Of a DNA stretch of 64,000 nucleotides, positions 15,916 to 25,133 are shown in pieces. The stretch covers positions 1 to 64,000 of the forward strand of contig JARLJU010000340.1 of the NCBI GenBank assembly GCA_031291055.1, written 5' to 3'. The stretch is from Rudaea sp. (lineage in GTDB: Bacteria > Pseudomonadota > Gammaproteobacteria > Xanthomonadales > Rhodanobacteraceae). Position 1 is the first letter of the stretch; each line of letters opens with the position of its first letter. Both the position numbers and the translations under genes were made by a program. The notes under the pieces are model-generated. The model saw nothing but the letters and a program-made list of their open reading frames with translations. It was not told the DNA's origin and ran no database searches.

Positions 15916-15941
15916 CTAGACTGAGCATATATTAAGTCTAG
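15916..15941. promoter_or_regulatory. inverted repeat CTAGACT-N12-AGTCTAG between divergent genes
   Basis: A 7-bp perfect inverted repeat surrounds an AT-rich spacer (gagcatatatta) in the 238-base region between the divergent beta-propeller and LolA-like genes. The symmetry and AT-rich centre fit an operator overlapping a promoter. No regulator can be named. Confidence 0.3.
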
Positions 15942-16113
15942 AGGCTGAAACAAATACTCCTAAGGATGTATCAGAAGTCTGCAAGATATCGGCCGCACTG
16001 GGTGGCTTTGTACGGCGCGGGCTTGCAGCACATGACTTTCGTCCCATCATCCTTTGGACGGATGCGAGTAAGCTCATGAAGTTGGATTCCCTCCGCCTTG
16101 ACTAGGAGTTGCC

Positions 16114-16866
16114 ATGCGCATCCGTTTGGGGTTCTTGCTGGGTTTGGCATCTGTGGTCGCCATCCCGGCGCACGCCGTCACCGTCGACGAACTGGTTGCG
16201 AAGAACGCCGCGGCACGAGGTGGCCTGGACAAGATCCAGGCAATCAAGACGCTGAAGCTCGATGGCAAACTGCGCTTCACCGGCGGCTTCGGCTCGATCG
16301 AACTGGGTTTTGTGCAATACAAGAAAGCGCCCGACGCGGTGCGCACCGAGGCTACGGTGCAGGGCCTGACCCAGGTGCAGACCTGGGACGGCAAGGAGGC
16401 ATGGCAGATTTCTCCGTTTCAGGGGCGCAAGGATCCGGAACGCATGTCGGACGACGACGCCAAGTCGCTGGCCGATGACGCCGGTATCGCTGGCCCGCTG
16501 ATCGACTATCGCGCCCGCGGCAGTCGGGTTGAATACCTGGGCACCGAGGATGTCGATGGCACGCCGGCGCACAAGCTCAAGGTCGCGCTGAAAAACGGCG
16601 ACACCGAATACGTGTACCTGGATCCGGATCATTTCCTGGAAATTCGCGTGGTCGGCCAGCGCAAGGTGCGCGGCACGGAAAGCGAGGACGTCACCGACTA
16701 CGGTGACTACGAACAGATTGCCGGGGTCTATTTCCCGTTCTCGATCGCTTCCTACACCAAGGGCGATGGCGGTCAACAACAGATCTCGATTGACAAGGCG
16801 GAAGCAAACGTCGCCATCGACGATGCGCTGTTCGCTTTCCCGGCTGCGGCCAAGGTGAGCAAATGA
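16114..16866 (+). CDS. LolA-like outer-membrane lipoprotein-sorting protein
   Basis: The 250-residue protein has a signal peptide (MRIRLGFLLGLASVVAIPAHA) and the half-open beta-barrel pattern of the LolA/LppX superfamily: an N-terminal helix VDELVAKNAAARGGLDKI, then successive strands TLKLDGKLRF, AVRTEATVQGLTQVQTWDGKEAW, and a late IAGVYFPFSIASY. Such proteins carry lipids or lipoproteins through the periplasm. It is longer than classical LolA and is not encoded next to ftsK/rarA as true lolA usually is, so it is a paralogue of unknown cargo. The ATG follows TAGGAG. Its stop overlaps the next ATG (ATGA), so it is coupled to the large beta-propeller protein. Confidence 0.72.
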   Translation: MRIRLGFLLGLASVVAIPAHAVTVDELVAKNAAARGGLDKIQAIKTLKLDGKLRFTGGFGSIELGFVQYKKAPDAVRTEATVQGLTQVQTWDGKEAWQISPFQGRKDPERMSDDDAKSLADDAGIAGPLIDYRARGSRVEYLGTEDVDGTPAHKLKVALKNGDTEYVYLDPDHFLEIRVVGQRKVRGTESEDVTDYGDYEQIAGVYFPFSIASYTKGDGGQQQISIDKAEANVAIDDALFAFPAAAKVSK

Positions 16867-19800
16867 ACGCGAGGATCGCAACCATGAATAACCATTTCCG
16901 CCAGATCCTGCGGCCCGCTCTCGCACTGGCAATGACCGGTTTGATCACGACCGTCGCCACGGCCGAGCCGAAAGCGGCCGATGGCGCCGTGCGTTTCGAC
17001 GCCGGTGCGATTTCCGGCCTCGGCATGCGCAACATCGGTTCGGCGACCATGAGCGGTCGTATCGCGGCACTTGACGCCGTGGCCGGCAAGGATGGCAAGA
17101 CTCTGGTCTACATCGGCGCGGCGTCCGGCGGCATCTGGAAATCCACCGACAGCGGCACGACATTCAAGCCCGTATTCGACAAGCAGCCCGTGCAGTCGAT
17201 CGGCGCGATTGCGATTGATCCCTCCAACACCAGCACGATATGGGTGGGCAGCGGCGAATCCTGGACACGCAATTCGGTATCGGTCGGCGACGGCATCTAC
17301 AAATCGACCGATGGTGGCGAGACCTGGAACAACATGGGGCTGCCCAATTCCGAGCGCATCGCCCAGATCATCGTCGATCCGAAATCCAGCGATACCGTGT
17401 ATGCCTGCGTGCCCGGCAAACTGTGGAGCGATTCGGCCGATCGCGGCCTGTACCGCACCAGCGACGGCGGCAAGACCTGGAACCTCGTGCTCAAGGGCGG
17501 CAACCTGTCGACCGGCTGTGCCTCGATCAGCATGAATCCGCAGGATCCGAACGTGTTGTTCGCCGGACTGTGGGATTTCCGCCGCAAGGGCTGGACGTTC
17601 CGTTCCGGTGGCGAATCGCCGACGGCGAAATCGGGCAGCGGGCTGTTTCGATCGGCTGACGGCGGCAAGTCGTGGACCGAAATCACTTCCGCCGCGAACA
17701 AGGGTTTTCCTGAAAAACCCTTCGGGCGCATCGCGGTGACGATCGCGCCATCGAAGACGGATGTGGTTTACGCCCTGGTCGAGTCCACCGATTCGGCGTT
17801 GTACCGTTCCGACGACGGTGGCAAGACCTGGGACAAGCGCGACAAGAGTCAACTGATGGTGTGGCGGCCGTTCTACTTTGCACGCCTGATTGTCGATCCG
17901 GCCAATCCGGAGCGTCTGTTCAAGCCTGATCTGCAGCTGATCCAGAGCCTGGACGGCGGCAAGAGCTTTTCACCCTCCGGTGGCGGCACGCATGGCGATT
18001 CGCATGTGGTCTGGATCGACCCGACCGATACGAAACACGTCTTCGTCGGCGACGACGGCGGCCTGTGGCAGTCGTACGACGGCGGCAACAAGTGGTGGAA
18101 GCAGAACAACCTGCCGATCTCGCAGTTCTATCACGTCAGCGTCGACGACACCGATCCGTTCCATGTGTACGGCGGCCTGCAGGACAATGCCTGCTGGGTC
18201 GGCGACAGCGCCTATCCGGGTGGCGTCGGCAACGCGCAATGGGAAAACATGTGCGGTGGTGACGGGTTCTGGATGTTTTCCGATCCGGCCGATGCAGACT
18301 ACCTGTACGCGGAAACCCAGGGCGGCGAAGTCGCCCGCGTGAACCGCCACACGCACGAGAGCCGCTCGATCAAGCCCGAAGCCAACTACAACGAGAAGCT
18401 GCGCTGGAACTGGAATACGCCGCTGCTGCCGTCGCCGAACGAGAAAGGCACGATCTACATCGGCGCGCAGTTCCTGTTCCGTTCGCGCGATCACGGCCAG
18501 AGCTGGGATCGCATCTCGCCGGATTTGACCACGAACGATCCCGAGAAGCAGAAGCAGGAAGAATCCGGCGGCGTCACCGTTGACAACTCCGCAGCCGAGA
18601 CGCACACGACGATCTACGCGGTCAGCGAGTCGCCGAAACAGGCCGGACTGATCTGGGTCGGCACCGATGACGGCAACGTGCAGATCACCCGCGACGGCGG
18701 CGCCAAGTGGACGAACGTCATCGCCAACATCAAGGATGTGCCGGCGCATTCCTGGGTCTCGTGGGTGCAGGCCGGCAGCTTTGACGCCGGCACAGCCTAT
18801 GTTGCCTTCGACCGCCACACGTTCGGCGACATGGCCCCTTACATCTACAAGACCACGGACTACGGCAAATCGTGGACGGCTCTGGTGGCACCGAAGGCCG
18901 GGAAAGGTCTGCGCGGCTACGTGCATGTGATCAAGGAAGATACGGCCAAGCCCGGTCTGCTCTACGCCGGAACCGAGTTCGGCCTGTGGATCTCGATCGA
19001 CGGCGGCAATGAATGGGCGCAATTCAAGGCGGCTGACTTCCCCGCCGTCGCGGTACTCGACGTCGCCATCCAGAACCGCGACGCATCGTTGGTGCTGGCC
19101 ACGCACGGGCGCGGCATCTGGATCGCCGACGACATCACGCCCTTGCGGGCGCTCGATGCGAAGACGCTGGCGAGCGAGGCGGTCTTCCTGCCGGTCAAGC
19201 CGATCCAGCAGCGTATCAGCGCGTTCGGCGGCTGGTCCGAAGGCGATGCAAGTTTCAGCGGCCCCAATCCGCGAGCCGGCGCCGATATCGTCTACTACCA
19301 GAAGTCGCGGCATCTGTTCGGCAAGCTCAAGATCGACGTGCTCGATCCCAAGGGCGAGGTGATCGATACGATACCGGCCAGCGTACGTCGCGGCATCAAT
19401 CATGTGTACTGGTCGATGCGCGCGCAACCGCCGCGCGTGCCGCCGGCTGCGCAGGTCGCGTTCAACTCCACTCAGGGACCGCGCGTGCCGCCGGGTTCGT
19501 ACCGCGTGCGCATGACCAAGGACAAGGATGTGTACGAAACCAGGATCGATGTCGGCCTGGATCGCCGCGCGACGTTTTCAATTGCCGATCGCCAGGCACA
19601 GTACGATGCGGCGCAGCGCGTGAGTGCCCTGTTCGGCCAGATGAGCGACTTGACCTACAAGATCAACGCCGTGCGCGCGCAGGCCGATGCAGCGGGCGCG
19701 AAACTCGGCGAGGCCGATGCCGTGCGCAAGCAGCTTGCCGACGTGACCGCGAAGGCCGACGCCATCCGCAAGAAGATTGTCGCGACCAAGGAAGGCGGCG

Positions 19801-20102
19801 CGATCACCGGCGAGGAACGGCTGCGCGAGCACATGGACCAGCTCTACGGCGCAATCATGTCGTACGATGGCAAGCCCTCGGACTACCAGCTTGCGCGCAT
19901 CGACGCACTCAAACGCGAACTGGCTGACGTTGCCACGGATTTCTCGAATTTCGAGAAGTCCGATCTGGCCAGGGCCAACGACGCGCTCAAGGCCAGACAG
20001 CTTGGCGTCATTGCCGTGCCGGCGGCCGCGCCGGCCGCGCCCGGCGGTGCCAGCGGCGAAGAACACAAGGACAACGACGGTCGCTGGCTCGATCGCGATT
20101 GA
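16863..20102 (+). CDS. large secreted BNR/Asp-box beta-propeller protein (Vps10/sortilin-like)
   Basis: The 1079-residue product has a signal peptide (ending TVATAEP) and at least six Asp-box repeats in the first 730 residues (KSTDSGTTF, KSTDGGETW, RTSDGGKTW, RSDDGGKTW and so on), forming one or two propellers. A carboxy-terminal part holds a beta-sandwich-like segment and Ala/Lys-rich helices (about 900-1060) likely to form a coiled coil. This architecture is widespread in secreted proteins annotated as glycosyl hydrolase-like or sortilin-like; no enzymatic residue can be assigned. Start is either the overlapping ATG or MNNHF at 16884, which has GAGG nine bases upstream. A strong terminator follows. 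It is a paralogue of the next gene. Confidence 0.85.
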   Translation: MNARIATMNNHFRQILRPALALAMTGLITTVATAEPKAADGAVRFDAGAISGLGMRNIGSATMSGRIAALDAVAGKDGKTLVYIGAASGGIWKSTDSGTTFKPVFDKQPVQSIGAIAIDPSNTSTIWVGSGESWTRNSVSVGDGIYKSTDGGETWNNMGLPNSERIAQIIVDPKSSDTVYACVPGKLWSDSADRGLYRTSDGGKTWNLVLKGGNLSTGCASISMNPQDPNVLFAGLWDFRRKGWTFRSGGESPTAKSGSGLFRSADGGKSWTEITSAANKGFPEKPFGRIAVTIAPSKTDVVYALVESTDSALYRSDDGGKTWDKRDKSQLMVWRPFYFARLIVDPANPERLFKPDLQLIQSLDGGKSFSPSGGGTHGDSHVVWIDPTDTKHVFVGDDGGLWQSYDGGNKWWKQNNLPISQFYHVSVDDTDPFHVYGGLQDNACWVGDSAYPGGVGNAQWENMCGGDGFWMFSDPADADYLYAETQGGEVARVNRHTHESRSIKPEANYNEKLRWNWNTPLLPSPNEKGTIYIGAQFLFRSRDHGQSWDRISPDLTTNDPEKQKQEESGGVTVDNSAAETHTTIYAVSESPKQAGLIWVGTDDGNVQITRDGGAKWTNVIANIKDVPAHSWVSWVQAGSFDAGTAYVAFDRHTFGDMAPYIYKTTDYGKSWTALVAPKAGKGLRGYVHVIKEDTAKPGLLYAGTEFGLWISIDGGNEWAQFKAADFPAVAVLDVAIQNRDASLVLATHGRGIWIADDITPLRALDAKTLASEAVFLPVKPIQQRISAFGGWSEGDASFSGPNPRAGADIVYYQKSRHLFGKLKIDVLDPKGEVIDTIPASVRRGINHVYWSMRAQPPRVPPAAQVAFNSTQGPRVPPGSYRVRMTKDKDVYETRIDVGLDRRATFSIADRQAQYDAAQRVSALFGQMSDLTYKINAVRAQADAAGAKLGEADAVRKQLADVTAKADAIRKKIVATKEGGAITGEERLREHMDQLYGAIMSYDGKPSDYQLARIDALKRELADVATDFSNFEKSDLARANDALKARQLGVIAVPAAAPAAPGGASGEEHKDNDGRWLDRD

Positions 20103-20128
20103 CCATATACAAGATCAGCAGTAAAGAT

Positions 20129-20163
20129 GGCCGATAGCCGCGCAGGCTATCGGCCTTTTCTTT
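20129..20163 (+). terminator. intrinsic terminator
   Basis: A perfect 11-bp stem (GGCCGATAGCC / GGCTATCGGCC) with a five-base loop is followed by TTTTCTTT, 27 bases after the beta-propeller stop. It ends the LolA-like/propeller transcript, so the next paralogue needs its own promoter. Confidence 0.95.
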
Positions 20164-20208
20164 GGCTGTCGCCGTTTCTGCTTCGCCAGCGTGAATCCGG
20201 GAGTCGTG

Positions 20209-23200
20209 ATGTTTCGTTTTCGTTCTGCCCTTGCAACAGGGCTTGCGCTCGTTGCCATCTCGGCACATGCAGTTGATCCGGCGCTGTTTCAGGACATGCA
20301 CTGGCGTTCGATCGGTCCGTTCCGCGGCGGCCGCGTGCTCGCCGTCAGCGGCGTGCCGGATGAGCCACGGCGATTCTATTTCGGTTCGGTCAACGGCGGC
20401 GTGTGGGAAACCGGCGACGCGGGCCGGACCTGGGAACCGATTTTCGACGCGCAGCCGGTAGGTTCGATCGGCGCACTCGCCGTCGCGCCATCGGATTCCA
20501 AGGTGTTGTACGTCGGCACGGGCGAAGCCGACATGCGCTCGGATATTGCCCAGGGCAATGGTGTATACAAATCCACAGATGCGGGAAAAACCTGGAACTT
20601 TGCCGGGCTCGCCGACTCGCAGCAGATCGGCAAGATTCTCGTGCATCCGCGCAATCCGGACTTGGTCTACGTCGCAGCGCTCGGGCATCCCTACGGACCG
20701 AATCCCGAGCGCGGCGTCTATCGCTCGCGTGATGGCGGCAGCAACTGGCAGAAGGTGCTGGGCAAGGACGACGACACTGGCGCGATCTGCATCGCTTTCC
20801 AGCCTGACGATCCGGGCGTGATCTACGCCGCGCTTTGGCAGACGCGGCGGCCGCCGTGGAATATCTATCCGCCGTCGAGCGGACCCGGCAGCGGCTTGTA
20901 CAAATCCACCGATGGCGGCGATCACTGGTCGCAAGTCACAGGGCATGGATTTCCCGCCACGGTCGGCCGCATCGGCCTGGCGATTTCCGCGGCGGCGCCG
21001 CAGCGCGTGTATGCCATCGTCGATGGCGAACAGGGTGGCCTGTATCGATCCGACGACGGCGGTGCGAACTGGACGCGCAGGAATCCCGATCCGCGCATCT
21101 GGCAGCGCGGCTGGTATTTCGGCGAAATCGCGGCGGATCCGAAGAATGCCGACCGCCTGTATGCGCTGAACACGATCGTGTTGCGCTCGGACGACGGCGG
21201 CGCCAGCTTCATCGCGCTCAAGGGCGATCCGACCGGCGACGATTTCCACGCGCTGTGGATCGACCCGAACGAATCGCAGCGGCAGATCCTCGGTGTCGAT
21301 CAGGGTGCGCTGGTCACGCTCAACGGCGGCAAGACCTGGAGTTCATGGCACAACCAGCCGACCGCGCAGATCTATCACGTCAGTACCGACAAGCACTTCC
21401 CGTACCGGGTCTACGGGTCGCAGCAGGATTCCGGGGCCGTCAGCCTGCCCAGCCGCGGCGACCCCACCGATGGCATCAACATGACCCATTTCCGCGAACT
21501 GGCCGCCGGCGGCGAGAGCGACAATATCGCACCGGATCCGGACGATCCCGACATCATCTTCGGCGGCCGTGTCGACAAGCTCGACCTGCGCACGCAGCAG
21601 GTGCGCAACATCGATCCGACCCTGGCAACGCCGGATCTGTACCGTGGCGCGTGGACGCTGCCGCTGGCGTTCTCGCCGCAGGGCCCGCACATTTTATACT
21701 TTGCCAACCAGCGCCTGTTCCGCACGGCCGACCGTGGCGAGCATTGGGATGCCATCAGCCCGGATCTGACACGCGAGAATCCCGTGGTGCCGAAGACGCT
21801 CGATGCGCCGGCCGTCGCCGACAATCCCGGACAGGGGCCGCGCCGCGGCGTGATCTACGCCATCGCGCCGTCGCCGCTCGCCGAAGGAATGATCTGGACC
21901 GGTACCGACGACGGCTTGATCTGGCGCACGCTCGACGGCGGCGCGCATTGGCAGAACGTCACACCGCGTGCGCTGGGCGACTGGTCGAAAGTCGGCATCA
22001 TCGACGCTTCGCCGTTCGCCGCCGACGGCGCCTATGCGGCAGTCGACCGGCACCGGCTGGACGATGCGCGGCCCTACATCTATCGCACGCGCGATGGCGG
22101 CAAGAACTGGACCGCGATCGTTGCCGGCATTCCGGCGAATCAGCCGGTGAACGTGGTGCGTGCCGATCCGGTGCGTGCCGGGTTGTTGTACGCCGGCACC
22201 GAGAAAGGCATATACATTTCATTCGATGATGGCGATCGGTGGCAATCGCTGCAGAAGAACCTGCCGGTGACCTCGGTGCGCGACATCACGATCCACGATG
22301 CCGACGTCGTCATCGCCACGCACGGACGCGGGTTCTGGATACTCGACGATGTCTCGGCGCTGCGTCAGCTCGATGCAAGAGTGGAAAACGCGACAGCATG
22401 GCTGTTTGCGCCTGCGCCCGCATATCGCGTCCGCCACCCTGATTTTACCGGCACGCCGTTGCCGAAGGACGAGCCGATGGCGGCCAGTCCGCCGGACGGC
22501 GCCTACATCGACTACATGTTGAAGACGGCGGTGCCCGCACCGGAGCAGATCGCACTCGAGATCCTCGATGCTTCAGGCATGCCTGTCAGGCGCTATTCCG
22601 GCATCGACCTGCCGGAGGCGCCCGACCCCAAAAAGCTCGACGCCGCGCCGGAGTGGACAAAGAAAAAAAGTACACTTTCGACCACGCCCGGAATGCACCG
22701 CTTCGTCTGGCCGCTGCGCTATCCGGCGCCGGTGGCTGGCAAGCGCGATCCGTTTGCCGACGGCGTCTGGGCGCCGCCCGGAAAATATACCGTGGTGCTG
22801 CACGTTGGCGACGAGCGCCTGGCGCAGCCCTTGAACGTGGTTGCCGACCCGCGCGTGAACCTGCCCGGGCCAGCATATGCGGAGCAATTCAGGCTCGCGC
22901 GCCAGATCGAGACGGCGCGGGCGAAAGTCGCGACCGCTGCCAGAGAGGCAGCCGCGCTGGTCGAGCAGCTTGGCGCGCGCCGCGCTGCCGGCAGCGCCCT
23001 GGCCGGGGATCTCGACGCCCTGACACAGCGCACGCACGATATCGCCGGCACGCGTGCGGCGGCCAATCCGCACAATGCCTGGGCGTTCCCGCCGCGCAGT
23101 ACACGCTCGCTGCGCTTTGTTGCGGAGTCGCTGGACAAGCTTGGTCAAGCCGTCGACGGCGACGATTCGGCGCCGTCAGCCGACGCGCAACAGGGCGTCA

Positions 23201-23334
23201 GGCAAATCGGTCCGCTCGTGGACGCGTGCCTGCGTACATGGGATGCCTTCAAGGCGGAAGAGGTTGCTGCGTTGAACGACAAGTTGCGTGCTGCCGGTCA
23301 GGTGCCGATTGATTTGAACGCGCCAGGATCATGA
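20209..23334 (+). CDS. large secreted BNR/Asp-box beta-propeller protein, second paralogue
   Basis: The 1041-residue protein starts at the ATG following GGGAG and has a short signal peptide (MFRFRSALATGLALVAISAHA). Repeats such as KSTDAGKTW, RSRDGGSNW, KSTDGGDHW, RSDDGGANW, RTLDGGAHW and RTRDGGKNW mark Asp-box blades through about residue 730. A C-terminal beta-rich segment (MHRFVWPLRYP, YTVVLHVGDERLAQP) and an Ala-rich helical tail follow. The order of domains matches the preceding gene, indicating an old tandem duplication. Function is unknown; binding or breakdown of extracellular polymers is the usual guess for this family. Confidence 0.85.
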   Translation: MFRFRSALATGLALVAISAHAVDPALFQDMHWRSIGPFRGGRVLAVSGVPDEPRRFYFGSVNGGVWETGDAGRTWEPIFDAQPVGSIGALAVAPSDSKVLYVGTGEADMRSDIAQGNGVYKSTDAGKTWNFAGLADSQQIGKILVHPRNPDLVYVAALGHPYGPNPERGVYRSRDGGSNWQKVLGKDDDTGAICIAFQPDDPGVIYAALWQTRRPPWNIYPPSSGPGSGLYKSTDGGDHWSQVTGHGFPATVGRIGLAISAAAPQRVYAIVDGEQGGLYRSDDGGANWTRRNPDPRIWQRGWYFGEIAADPKNADRLYALNTIVLRSDDGGASFIALKGDPTGDDFHALWIDPNESQRQILGVDQGALVTLNGGKTWSSWHNQPTAQIYHVSTDKHFPYRVYGSQQDSGAVSLPSRGDPTDGINMTHFRELAAGGESDNIAPDPDDPDIIFGGRVDKLDLRTQQVRNIDPTLATPDLYRGAWTLPLAFSPQGPHILYFANQRLFRTADRGEHWDAISPDLTRENPVVPKTLDAPAVADNPGQGPRRGVIYAIAPSPLAEGMIWTGTDDGLIWRTLDGGAHWQNVTPRALGDWSKVGIIDASPFAADGAYAAVDRHRLDDARPYIYRTRDGGKNWTAIVAGIPANQPVNVVRADPVRAGLLYAGTEKGIYISFDDGDRWQSLQKNLPVTSVRDITIHDADVVIATHGRGFWILDDVSALRQLDARVENATAWLFAPAPAYRVRHPDFTGTPLPKDEPMAASPPDGAYIDYMLKTAVPAPEQIALEILDASGMPVRRYSGIDLPEAPDPKKLDAAPEWTKKKSTLSTTPGMHRFVWPLRYPAPVAGKRDPFADGVWAPPGKYTVVLHVGDERLAQPLNVVADPRVNLPGPAYAEQFRLARQIETARAKVATAAREAAALVEQLGARRAAGSALAGDLDALTQRTHDIAGTRAAANPHNAWAFPPRSTRSLRFVAESLDKLGQAVDGDDSAPSADAQQGVRQIGPLVDACLRTWDAFKAEEVAALNDKLRAAGQVPIDLNAPGS

Positions 23335-23479
23335 ACCCGGGCAAAAAAATCCGGCAACGGCAAGAGCACGGCCCTTTACAAAATACTTACGCTTTCAGCC
23401 ATCCTTCGTTCAGTCTGCGTGGTGTAGTTTGGAGCCATTGAAGGATGCCTCCCCTCATCTCTTCGATAGTGAACCCGCC

Positions 23480-23601
23480 GCGCGTGAGCGCCGCAAGCCA
23501 GGAAGGACGTGAAGCCAGGAAGGCCGCGTTGGCACCAGCCTTGCGAGGCTGGCGCAAACACAGTAAGCCACGGGCCGGACTCAAAGTCTGGCCCGTGTCT
23601 T
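23480..23601 (+). ncRNA. candidate structured RNA ending in a strong terminator
   Basis: The 364 bases between the propeller gene and the histidine kinase contain no convincing gene. They hold two copies of AAGCCAGGAAGG (at 23495 and 23512), then a CCAGCC/GGCTGG hairpin, then a 12-bp terminator hairpin. Repeated GGA motifs followed by stable stems recall RsmX/Y-type sRNAs that bind CsrA/RsmA, but the GGA motifs are not clearly in hairpin loops. It could equally be the structured 3' end of the upstream mRNA. I do not match it to SRP RNA, 6S RNA, tmRNA or RNase P. Confidence 0.35.
23570..23601 (+). terminator. intrinsic terminator
   Basis: A 12-bp stem with one G-T pair (ACGGGCCGGACT / AGTCTGGCCCGT) and the loop CAA is followed by GTCTTTT. 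It lies 236 bases beyond the propeller stop, which is far for that gene alone and hints at a separate short transcript. Confidence 0.75.
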
Positions 23602-23698
23602 TTCAGCGCGGCGAAAACCCTGCAGTCCGCGCAGCATGAGTCATTGTGCACATTTTGCAAATTGCACCGGCACGCACGATCGCCCGCGAATTGGGCGT

Positions 23699-25051
23699 TC
23701 AGGCCAGCGGCAGCAGGATTTCCACTTCCAGCCCGCCATCCGGCACGTTCGTGGCGTGAATCCGGCCGCCCTGGCGCTCGATCGCGCGTTTGGCGATCGC
23801 CAGGCCCAAGCCACTGCCGCCGCTCGTGCGCTGGCGCGCGTTGTCGGTGCGGAAATAGGGCTCAAAGATGCGCGCGCAATCGCCCGGTGATACTCCCGGC
23901 CCGCAATCGCAGACGCGCAGGCGCGCCTGACCTTCGACGCTGTCCAGGCGCAGCCGCACCGTGGTATTGGGCGCGGTGTAGTTGACCGCGTTGCGCACCA
24001 CATTCTCGATTGCACTGTTGAGCAGATCGGCTTCGGCGCGCACGCGCAGCGGCGCGCTCTGCGCTATGTGCAGCGTGCATTGCCGCGCCTGCGCCTCGAA
24101 TGCGGCGTCGGCGGCGATGTCGGCGAGCAGTTCATCCAGGGCAACATCCTGCGCCTGCGATGGAATCGTCGTTTCCATGCGCGACAGCTGGATCGCCTGC
24201 GCGATCATTTCTTCGAGCCGTTCGGATTCGCGTTCGATGCGCGCAAGCTGCGTCTGCACGTCGCCGCTCACCTGCGCCCGTGCCAATTCCAGGGCCACGC
24301 GCAGGCGCGACAGCGGCGAGCGCATCTCGTGCGAAACATCGCGGATCAGGCGGCGCTGCCCTTCGACGAGATCCTTAAGGCGTGCGGCCATCTGATCGAA
24401 TTCACTGGCCAGTGCCAGGATTTCCGCGCTGCGTCCGAACGGCAGATCGCCCACGCGCGCGGAAAGATCGCCGCGCGCGACGCGGCGAGCGCTGGCGCGG
24501 ATGCGCGCCAATGGCGCGGTAATGTATGCCGCCAGCAACAGGCTGAAGCACGCGCTGATCACCATCGCCAGCAGGACATGCAGCCAAAACGTGTTGGGCC
24601 GGTGATAGAGCATGCGCAACAGCGATGAACCGAGGAATTCCGCAACGGCCGTGTAATGCGCGCCGTCGGCGGCGACGAGCTGGCGCAGGCGCATGCGGTT
24701 GGCATGCAGTCCCTCGCTGTCGGATACCGGATGCGCGACCGCATCGGCGACCTCGTCCGGCACCAGGCGGTCCAGCACATCGTGTTTCTCGCTATCGAGC
24801 ACATACAGGGTCACGCCGCGGAAATTCTGCATCTGCGTCACGGCGCGGCGCAGGCCATCGATGCCGCCGTCGCGCAGCGCATGCGACGCGCTGCGCAATT
24901 CGTCGTTCAGCGCGAAATCCATGCGCGTGATATCCAGACCCGGAAGCTTCTCGTTCTCGAACTTGTTCGACGTAATCCAGGCGATGCCGAGAATCAACAC
25001 CACCGAGCCGGTCCAGAACAGGGCGAAAATGCGCCAGAACAGGCGATGCAT
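23699..25051 (-). CDS. sensor histidine kinase, CpxA/EnvZ-like
   Basis: The 450-residue kinase has a TM helix at 9-27, a periplasmic sensor of about 125 residues, a second TM helix (about 155-178), HAMP, then HisKA with His241 in DVSHEMRSPLSRLRVAL. A HATPase_c domain follows, with N-box NVVRNAVNYT, G1 CDCGPGVSPGD and G2 SGGSGLGLAIAKR. The MHRLFWRIF start and short periplasmic domain are typical of CpxA-type kinases in Xanthomonadales. The open frame extends upstream, but the added residues are Arg-rich and unlike the family, so the ATG before HRLFW was chosen. It follows its response regulator gene by 82 bases. The presumed signal is envelope stress or metal, by analogy. Confidence 0.92.
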   Translation of the reverse strand: MHRLFWRIFALFWTGSVVLILGIAWITSNKFENEKLPGLDITRMDFALNDELRSASHALRDGGIDGLRRAVTQMQNFRGVTLYVLDSEKHDVLDRLVPDEVADAVAHPVSDSEGLHANRMRLRQLVAADGAHYTAVAEFLGSSLLRMLYHRPNTFWLHVLLAMVISACFSLLLAAYITAPLARIRASARRVARGDLSARVGDLPFGRSAEILALASEFDQMAARLKDLVEGQRRLIRDVSHEMRSPLSRLRVALELARAQVSGDVQTQLARIERESERLEEMIAQAIQLSRMETTIPSQAQDVALDELLADIAADAAFEAQARQCTLHIAQSAPLRVRAEADLLNSAIENVVRNAVNYTAPNTTVRLRLDSVEGQARLRVCDCGPGVSPGDCARIFEPYFRTDNARQRTSGGSGLGLAIAKRAIERQGGRIHATNVPDGGLEVEILLPLA

Positions 25052-25133
25052 GGCTAGGCAACCCGCGAACGCGAGATCGCCGCGTTGCCGCCGTCCGCAT
25101 GCAAGCCGCAGCAGGATGCGCGGGCTTGTCCGC

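Noticed and set aside
23480-23601. Signal recognition particle RNA, 6S RNA or RNase P RNA
   Set aside because: The GGAAGG repeats recall SRP RNA at first sight, but the conserved tetraloop region and the other hallmark cores of these RNAs are absent.
23376-23660. Minus-strand frames in the gene-free stretch before the histidine kinase
   Set aside because: Two overlapping frames of 65-94 codons have no ribosome binding site or motif, and the region is better explained by hairpins and direct repeats.
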